DNA from: Burkholderiales bacterium
Lineage (GTDB): Bacteria > Pseudomonadota > Gammaproteobacteria > Burkholderiales > Burkholderiaceae_F
Assembly (NCBI GenBank): GCA_024641225.1
Contig: JAHEDN010000166.1
Coordinates: forward strand, 1 to 6,120
Direction: 5' to 3'
DNA length: 6,120 nt
The notes under the pieces are model-generated. The model was not told the origin of the DNA. It did no database searches and saw nothing but the letters and a program-made list of their open reading frames with translations. A program made the position numbers and the translations under genes. Below are positions 1-3,940 of the stretch, in pieces. Numbering within the stretch: position 1 is the first letter of the stretch; every line of letters begins with the position of its first letter.

Positions 1-117
1 GGGGCACGGCTCGTGGTCATCGAGGGCATGGCTCATGACCTGCCCCCAGCGCTGCTGCCGCGGATCGCCGACGAGATCGCCGAGCACGCGGCCTTGCCCG
101 CCGGGCCGGGCGACTGA
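1..117 (+). CDS. Alpha/beta-hydrolase, C-terminal end (5' partial)
   Basis: Only the last 38 codons are in the window; the frame is open from base 1 and ends at TGA 115-117. The visible peptide begins with a beta-strand-like stretch (ARLVVIEGMAHDLP), followed by a helix (about residues 16-31) and a short Ala/Pro/Gly tail. A small-residue/Gly-x-x-His-Asp motif after a hydrophobic strand is the usual setting of the catalytic histidine in alpha/beta-hydrolase fold enzymes, and here His12 of the fragment would be that residue. The rest of the triad lies outside the window, so the substrate cannot be named. The gene converges on def, which occupies the place where fmt would usually follow def. Family assignment is fairly likely; exact function is unknown. 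Confidence 0.68.
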   Translation, partial: GARLVVIEGMAHDLPPALLPRIADEIAEHAALPAGPGD

Positions 118-123
118 GCGGAT

Positions 124-141
124 CGGCAGCGAGCGCTGCCG
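124..141. terminator. Short GC-rich hairpin between convergent genes
   Basis: CGGCAGC (124-130) and GCTGCCG (135-141) form a perfect 7-bp stem around a GAGC loop. It lies between the stop codons of the hydrolase (+) and def (-), where a bidirectional terminator would be expected. Neither strand shows a T-run after the stem, so it is not a canonical intrinsic terminator. Termination is an inference from position. Confidence 0.35.
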
Positions 142-149
142 GCGCTGCC

Positions 150-659
150 CTACGCCGTCTCGCGCGTCCGGCGCTTTTTCAGCTTGGTGCGAATGCGGTC
201 CTGTTTCAGCGCCGACAGGTAGTCGACGAACACCTTGCCGATCAGGTGGTCCATCTCGTGCTGCACGCACACCGCCAGCAGGCCTTCGCAGTCGAGCTCG
301 AACGCAGCGCCGTACACATCCTGCGCGCGCACACGCACCCGTGCCGGCCGCCTGACCTCGTCGTAGATGCCGGGCACCGATAGGCAGCCTTCCTCGCACA
401 CGACGGTTTCCTCCGAGGCCTGGAGGATCTGCGGGTTCGCGAACACGCGCAGCTGGTCCTTGGTTTCCGACACGTCGACCACGATCAGCTGGATGTGCTG
501 ATCGACCTGCGTCGCGGCCAGGCCGACGCCCGGCGCGTCATACATGGTCTCCGCCATGTCGGCGACCAGTTGCCGCAGCCCCGGGTCAAACGCGGTCACC
601 GGCCTGGCGGTCGTGCGCAGGCGTGGGTCCGGATACTCGAGAATGGCGAGCTTGGCCAA
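150..659 (-). CDS. def: Peptide deformylase
   Basis: Removes the N-formyl group from the initiator methionine of nascent proteins; a cytoplasmic metal-dependent hydrolase that works near the ribosome exit. All three family motifs are present: GVGLAATQ (residues 44-51), EGCLSV (90-95, metal-ligand Cys92) and HEMDH (134-138, ligands His134 and His138 with catalytic Glu135). The N-terminus MAKLAILEYPDPRL fits the conserved start of the family, and the C-terminus is a basic helix ending KLKKRRTRETA. The start chosen is TTG (659-657), preceded on the - strand by GAAAGG (671-666) with a 6-base spacer; it gives 169 aa, the length of the E. coli enzyme. A GTG 13 codons upstream (698-696) keeps the frame open but adds residues the family lacks. 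No fmt follows; the next gene is a convergent hydrolase. Identity is near certain and the start is likely. Confidence 0.96.
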   Translation of the reverse strand: MAKLAILEYPDPRLRTTARPVTAFDPGLRQLVADMAETMYDAPGVGLAATQVDQHIQLIVVDVSETKDQLRVFANPQILQASEETVVCEEGCLSVPGIYDEVRRPARVRVRAQDVYGAAFELDCEGLLAVCVQHEMDHLIGKVFVDYLSALKQDRIRTKLKKRRTRETA

Positions 660-665
660 GGCGTA

Positions 666-671
666 CCTTTC
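666..671 (-). promoter_or_regulatory. Ribosome binding site that decides the def start
   Basis: On the - strand GAAAGG lies six bases before a TTG codon that opens a protein of standard deformylase length. The upstream GTG at 698-696 has only a poor purine stretch before it. This favours the TTG start. Confidence 0.65.
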
Positions 672-725
672 AGTGTCAGGGGTGCACGGCCCCTTCACCG
701 TGCCGTCTCACGCTGGGGCGCGGGT

Positions 726-749
726 GCGTCGAACACGCGGGTTCGACGC
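726..749. repeat. Perfect 9-bp inverted repeat in the divergent def/LysM intergenic region
   Basis: GCGTCGAAC (726-734) and GTTCGACGC (741-749) are exact reverse complements separated by ACGCGG. The element lies about 67 bases upstream of the def start and about 150 bases upstream of the LysM gene start. No T-run follows on either strand, so a terminator is unlikely. It could be an operator for a dimeric regulator or an RNA hairpin in the def leader. Function is not shown by the sequence. Confidence 0.5.
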
Positions 750-782
750 TTGGGGCTAATCGCTTCGGCTGACAGATTTTCA

Positions 783-811
783 TTGCGATATCAAGACGCT
801 AGAGGCAGAAT
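783..811 (+). promoter_or_regulatory. Weak sigma-70-type promoter candidate for the LysM gene
   Basis: TTGCGA (783-788) and CAGAAT (806-811) are separated by 17 bases and each matches four of six consensus positions. Transcription would begin near 818, giving a leader of about 84 bases. The stretch around it (770-816) is the most AT-rich part of the intergenic region, which supports a promoter here without proving the exact boxes. I found no convincing promoter for def on the opposite strand. Confidence 0.3.
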
Positions 812-901
812 TTTATGCACTGCGTGATGATCCGGCGCGGCGCGGGCGGTATCCGATCGACCGTCGCCATGTCTTGAGCGGCGCAGTATTCGGGAGTTTT
901 C

Positions 902-2068
902 ATGTTCACGCTACAAGCCTCCACCGTTAGGGTAGCGCGATGTGCCGCCCGCCTCGCCGTGCTGGTCGCCTTCGCGACACCGGGCATCGTGGCGGCGCAG
1001 TCGGCAGCCAGTCGCTTCCCGGTCACTGACGAGCAGCGGCTGACGGCCAGCCAGGTCGCGCAGTCGGGCGTTCCGCTGTCGGCGCTGGCCGCGAACGCGC
1101 CGGACGCCTACACGGTGAAGCGCGGCGACACGTTGTGGGACATCTCCAGCATCTTCCTGACCAGTCCCTGGCGCTGGCCCGAATTGTGGGGAATGAACAA
1201 GGAACAGATCGCCAATCCGCACCTGATCTATCCCGGCCAGACGTTGCGGCTCGTCAAAGGCAACGGCGTCGCGCGGCTCGAGATTGCGGACGCCCAGGGC
1301 GGCACGCCGGCCGACGTAGTCCGGCTTTCGCCGACGGTCCGCGATACCACCGGCGACCGGGACGCGATTCCGAGCATCCCCCACCGCATGATCGAGCCCT
1401 TCCTGTCTCGGCCCGCGGTGGTCTCGGCCGGCGAATTGGCCAAGTACCCGCGCATCGTCGCCACCCAAAGCGATCGCGTGTACGTGGGCCGCGGCGACTC
1501 CGCTTATGTGCGCGGCATCAGCGACGAACGCATCGAGCGCTACAACGTCTTCCGCCCCGCCCAGCCACTGTTCGATCCGGACGACGTCGCCCGCCGCAAC
1601 CCGATCGCCTACGAGGCCTTCTATCTCGGGTCCGCCGGGGTCACCAAGACGGGCGAGGTCGCCACCGTGCGGATCACCGAAAGCACGCAGGAGATCGGCA
1701 TCGGAGATCACCTCGTGCCGGTGCCCCCGCGCGCGCTGTTCGCCTACGTTCCGCGCCGGCCGGACAAGCCGATCGACGGCCGCATCGTGTCGATCTACAG
1801 CGGCCTGAACGAAACCGGCACGCAGAGCATCGTCACGCTCAACCGCGGCGCCAAGCAGGGCGTGCAGGTCGGCTACGTGCTCGAGTTGCTCGATACCGGC
1901 GCCACGATCCTCGATCGCACCAGTGACCGCCGCGAATACATCAAGTTGCCGGACGAGCGCATCGGCATGATGTTCGTCTTCCGTGTCTTCGACGAGATCT
2001 CCTACGCGCTCGTGTTCCGGGTGTCCAAGGCGGTCAAGGTCGGCGACCGCTTCGTCGAACCGGAGTGA
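902..2068 (+). CDS. Secreted LysM-domain peptidoglycan-binding protein
   Basis: Encodes 388 aa. Residues 1-33 look like a Sec signal peptide: basic residues at 10, 13 and 17, a hydrophobic core (about 18-31), and probable cleavage near IVAAQ (29-33). There is no lipobox cysteine at the cleavage site, so a soluble periplasmic protein is expected. Residues 69-117 form one LysM module (YTVKRGDTLWDIS through LIYPGQTLRLV), which binds N-acetylglucosamine in peptidoglycan. Residues 120-388 belong to no domain I can name; the part around 292-331 (GRIVSIYSGLNE, then NRGAKQGVQVGYVLEL) reads like a beta-rich module with a Gly-x-x-x-Gly turn. No catalytic motif is visible. The ATG has GGGAG (892-896) five bases upstream. 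LysM proteins of this kind are found between def and dprA in other proteobacteria, but their role is not established. A terminator follows, so the gene is probably monocistronic. Confidence 0.88.
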   Translation: MFTLQASTVRVARCAARLAVLVAFATPGIVAAQSAASRFPVTDEQRLTASQVAQSGVPLSALAANAPDAYTVKRGDTLWDISSIFLTSPWRWPELWGMNKEQIANPHLIYPGQTLRLVKGNGVARLEIADAQGGTPADVVRLSPTVRDTTGDRDAIPSIPHRMIEPFLSRPAVVSAGELAKYPRIVATQSDRVYVGRGDSAYVRGISDERIERYNVFRPAQPLFDPDDVARRNPIAYEAFYLGSAGVTKTGEVATVRITESTQEIGIGDHLVPVPPRALFAYVPRRPDKPIDGRIVSIYSGLNETGTQSIVTLNRGAKQGVQVGYVLELLDTGATILDRTSDRREYIKLPDERIGMMFVFRVFDEISYALVFRVSKAVKVGDRFVEPE

Positions 2069-2088
2069 ACACGGCAGAGTGCAAAGGG

Positions 2089-2112
2089 ACGGCCGCCGCG
2101 GGCGGCCGTTTC
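2089..2112 (+). terminator. Intrinsic terminator after the LysM gene
   Basis: ACGGCCGCC (2089-2097) pairs perfectly with GGCGGCCGT (2101-2109) around a GCG loop, and TTTCGTC follows. It begins 21 bases after the LysM stop codon. The short imperfect T-run is the only weakness. Its 16-base core (2091-2106) recurs exactly in the topB leader at 3903-3918. Confidence 0.72.
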
Positions 2113-2192
2113 GTCTCCGGCGTCCGCCTGCGCACGCCAAACCTGGTGGCCCGGTGTCGGATATTCGGGTCGAGCATTGCGCTGGCCGACGC

Positions 2193-2198
2193 TACGCT
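2193..2198 (+). promoter_or_regulatory. Possible -10 box immediately before dprA (leaderless start?)
   Basis: TACGCT ends seven bases before the dprA ATG, so a transcript from it would begin at or next to the start codon. No Shine-Dalgarno sequence is present in the 20 bases before the ATG, which agrees with a leaderless message. The -35 region (about 2170-2175, TCGAGC) is poor, so this is only a candidate. Confidence 0.25.
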
Positions 2199-2204
2199 TG
2201 CGCC

Positions 2205-3305
2205 ATGGAGTCCGCCGAACGCGCCGCCTGGCTGCGGCTGACGCTTACCCAGGAGATCGGGCCGCGCACCGCGCGGACGCTGCTTGCTGCCTACGGCCTG
2301 CCGGACGCGATCTTTGGCGCCGGCCGCGCATCGCTGTCGAGGCACGTGCCGGAGCGGCTGGCCGCGACGATCGCCGCTCCGGCAAGCGCGGAGGTCGCCA
2401 ATGCAGTCCGCGCGGCGGAGCGCTGGCTGGCGCTCGACCCTTCGCACGCGCTGGTCACGTGGGCCGACCACGACTATCCGCCGCTGTTGCTGGCCACCGC
2501 CGACCCGCCTCCGGTGCTCTTCGCCGCTGGCCGGCGCGATCTCCTGCAGCGACCGGTGCTGGCGATCGTCGGCAGCCGCAGCGCCACCCAGCAGGGAGCG
2601 GCCAACGCCGAAGCATTCGCGCAGCATCTGGCACGCGCCGGGCTGACGATCGTCAGCGGCATGGCGCTCGGCATCGACGCGGCTGCGCACCACGGCGCGT
2701 TGAGGGCGCTCGACGATGGCACCGATGCCTCGACAATCGCCGTACTCGGCACCGGTGTCGACGTCATCTATCCCGCCAGTAACCGCTCGCTCTACGAAGC
2801 GATTCGCAGCCGTGGCCTGCTGTTGTCCGAGTTCGCGCTCGGAACGCCGGGCATCGCGCACAACTTCCCGCGTCGCAACCGGGTCATCAGCGGCCTGGCG
2901 CGCGGCGTGCTCGTCGTCGAGGCCGCGCTTCGCTCGGGCAGTCTGATCACTGCCCGGCTGGCCGCGGAGGGCGGCCGCGAGGTGTTCGCGTTGCCGGGCT
3001 CGATCCATTCGCCGACTGCGCGCGGCTGCCACCGCCTGATCAAGGACGGCGCCAAGCTGGTCGAGTCGGCGCAGGACATCCTCGACGAGCTGCGGATCGA
3101 CTTCAGCGTGAGCGAGCGCCGCGCGCCGAGGCCGCCGGCGCACGGCGCGCTGCTGACCGCGCTCGGCTTCGATCCGGTTGACCTGGATACGCTCGTCTTG
3201 CGCACGGGACGCGATGCGGGCAGCCTGACCGCCGAACTGCTCGAGCTCGAACTGGCCCAAGATGTTGAGCGTCTGCCCGGTAACCGCTACCAGCGCTTGC
3301 GGTGA
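2205..3305 (+). CDS. dprA: DNA-processing protein DprA (Smf)
   Basis: DprA is a cytoplasmic protein that binds incoming single-stranded DNA during natural transformation and loads RecA onto it. The 366-aa product shows the expected order: an N-terminal helical SAM-like region (about 1-80), the strand entering the core (YPPLLLATADPPPVLFAAG, 91-109), and the Rossmann-like core (about 117-290) with GSRSAT (123-128), SGMALGIDAAAH (151-162), FPRRNRVISGL (221-231), SGSLITA (244-250) and GCHRLIKDGAKLV (274-286). A C-terminal winged-helix (DML1-like) domain covers about 313-366. Length agrees with the Haemophilus and Neisseria proteins. The frame stays open upstream into the LysM gene, but ATG 2205 is chosen because MESAERAAWLRLTLTQEIGP matches where the family begins. 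A GTG at 2154 would add 17 residues. The start has no clear Shine-Dalgarno. DprA also occurs in bacteria not known to be transformable, so its presence alone does not prove competence. Confidence 0.95.
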   Translation: MESAERAAWLRLTLTQEIGPRTARTLLAAYGLPDAIFGAGRASLSRHVPERLAATIAAPASAEVANAVRAAERWLALDPSHALVTWADHDYPPLLLATADPPPVLFAAGRRDLLQRPVLAIVGSRSATQQGAANAEAFAQHLARAGLTIVSGMALGIDAAAHHGALRALDDGTDASTIAVLGTGVDVIYPASNRSLYEAIRSRGLLLSEFALGTPGIAHNFPRRNRVISGLARGVLVVEAALRSGSLITARLAAEGGREVFALPGSIHSPTARGCHRLIKDGAKLVESAQDILDELRIDFSVSERRAPRPPAHGALLTALGFDPVDLDTLVLRTGRDAGSLTAELLELELAQDVERLPGNRYQRLR

Positions 3306-3321
3306 GGGGGCGCGGCGCTGA

Positions 3322-3350
3322 TTGCCAGCGCGGCCGGTTGCCGCTAAATT
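3322..3350 (+). promoter_or_regulatory. Sigma-70-type promoter of smg
   Basis: TTGCCA (3322-3327, five of six consensus positions) and TAAATT (3345-3350, four of six) are exactly 17 bases apart. The predicted start of transcription is near 3357, only about six bases before the smg ATG. The -35 box begins 17 bases after the dprA stop codon, so smg can be transcribed on its own even if some dprA readthrough occurs. This is the best promoter match I find in the window. Confidence 0.6.
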
Positions 3351-3361
3351 GGCAACCGGCC
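3332..3361. repeat. Perfect 11-bp inverted repeat enclosing the smg -10 box
   Basis: GGCCGGTTGCC (3332-3342) and GGCAACCGGCC (3351-3361) are exact reverse complements around the eight-base spacer GCTAAATT, which contains the -10 box. The right arm ends one base before the smg start codon and includes the predicted transcription start. The position suits an operator for a dimeric regulator. In a transcript arriving from dprA it would instead fold into a strong hairpin directly before the ATG. No T-run follows on the + strand, so it is not a typical terminator. Confidence 0.7.
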
Positions 3362-3362
3362 C

Positions 3363-3821
3363 ATGTTCGATGTCCTCGTCTATCTGTTCGAGAACTGCGC
3401 CGCGTTCCAAGCGTGCCGGGATGCCGTCTCGATCACGCAGCAGCTCACCGACGCGGGCTTCGACGACGACGAGATCACTGACGCGATTGCCTGGCTGCGC
3501 GACCTCGAGCAGGTCACGAGCGACAACATTGCGCTGCGCGCGCCGACCGCGAACGCCTTCCGCGTCTATGTCGGCTTCGAGATCGGCCGCCTGAGCCCGC
3601 GCGGCATCGCCTTCCTGACCTTCCTCGAGGCGGAGGGGCAACTGACCCCGACCCAGCGCGAGATCGTCATCGAGCGGGCACTTGCCGTGCGCGAGACGCC
3701 AGTGGGGCTCGCCAAGCTGAAGGTCATCGTGCTGATGGTGCTGTGGAGCCAGCGGGCGGACATCGACGTGCTGATGCTCGAGGAACTTCTCGACGACGGC
3801 ACCGACCGAGAAATGCATTAG
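3363..3821 (+). CDS. smg: Smg family protein (DUF494), function unknown
   Basis: Encodes a 152-aa acidic cytoplasmic protein with no signal peptide or membrane segment. It matches the Smg/DUF494 family along its length: MFDVLVYLFE at the N-terminus, LTDAGF (28-33), GIAFLTFLE (81-89), REIVIERALA (99-108), LKVIVLMVLW (119-128) and EELL (140-143). E. coli Smg (157 aa) begins with nearly the same residues, which fixes the ATG at 3363 as the start despite the lack of any Shine-Dalgarno sequence. The protein appears mainly helical. No catalytic residues are recognisable and the family has no established function. Its steady position beside dprA and a topoisomerase-related gene (yrdD in E. coli, topB here) hints at a DNA-related role, but that is inference from context. 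It probably has its own promoter (see 3322-3350). Confidence 0.93.
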   Translation: MFDVLVYLFENCAAFQACRDAVSITQQLTDAGFDDDEITDAIAWLRDLEQVTSDNIALRAPTANAFRVYVGFEIGRLSPRGIAFLTFLEAEGQLTPTQREIVIERALAVRETPVGLAKLKVIVLMVLWSQRADIDVLMLEELLDDGTDREMH

Positions 3822-3857
3822 CAATCAGGCATTTGTTAATCGGCGACGACCGCGCAC

Positions 3858-3888
3858 TTGCGCTCGCACCGCGGTTCGTTGTTATCCT
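3858..3888 (+). promoter_or_regulatory. Weak promoter candidate for topB
   Basis: TTGCGC (3858-3863) and TATCCT (3883-3888) are 19 bases apart, longer than ideal; they match three and four of six positions. Transcription would begin near 3895, just before the hairpin at 3901-3922. Given the poor match, topB could equally be transcribed from the smg promoter. Confidence 0.25.
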
Positions 3889-3900
3889 GAAAAAGGACAG

Positions 3901-3922
3901 AAGGCCGCCGCGGGCGGCTTTT
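3901..3922 (+). terminator. Terminator-like hairpin in the topB leader (smg terminator or attenuator)
   Basis: GCCGCC (3904-3909) pairs with GGCGGC (3913-3918) around a GCG loop. The stem extends outward by one G-U and two A-U pairs (3901-3903 with 3919-3921), and TTTT (3919-3922) follows. This is a canonical intrinsic terminator shape for the end of smg. However, only 18 bases separate it from the topB ATG, too few for another promoter, so topB messages must normally cross it. That leaves partial termination or attenuation as possibilities. Confidence 0.65.
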
Positions 3923-3940
3923 GCATCTGGAAAACTCCTC

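Noticed and set aside
35..355. Open frame of 106 codons on the + strand across the hydrolase/def boundary
   Set aside because: It overlaps the hydrolase end and def in other frames and encodes Arg/Pro/Ser/Thr-rich sequence typical of an out-of-frame reading.
684..703. Six-base-pair hairpin (GCACGG and CCGTGC) in the def leader
   Set aside because: A short stem with an eight-base loop is common by chance in GC-rich DNA, and no T-run or ribosome-site overlap gives it a function.
729..746. Resemblance of the 726-749 palindrome to the Gram-positive LexA box (CGAAC-N4-GTTCG)
   Set aside because: The spacer here is six bases rather than four, and proteobacterial LexA sites of this group are normally CTGT-N8-ACAG. 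Neither flanking gene is a usual SOS target.
911..2140. Open frame (409 codons) on the - strand opposite the LysM gene
   Set aside because: The + strand product has a signal peptide, a LysM module and a good ribosome binding site. The antisense product shows no family features.
1983..2204. Upstream extension of the dprA frame into the LysM gene
   Set aside because: The extra 74 residues are Arg/Ser-rich, overlap the LysM gene and its terminator, and do not resemble a DprA N-terminus. ATG 2205 fits the family.
2034..3824. Long open frame (596 codons) on the - strand spanning dprA and smg
   Set aside because: It runs antisense across two convincingly identified genes and their intergenic region, with Arg/Gln/Asp-rich sequence and no domain. 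It is a composition artefact.
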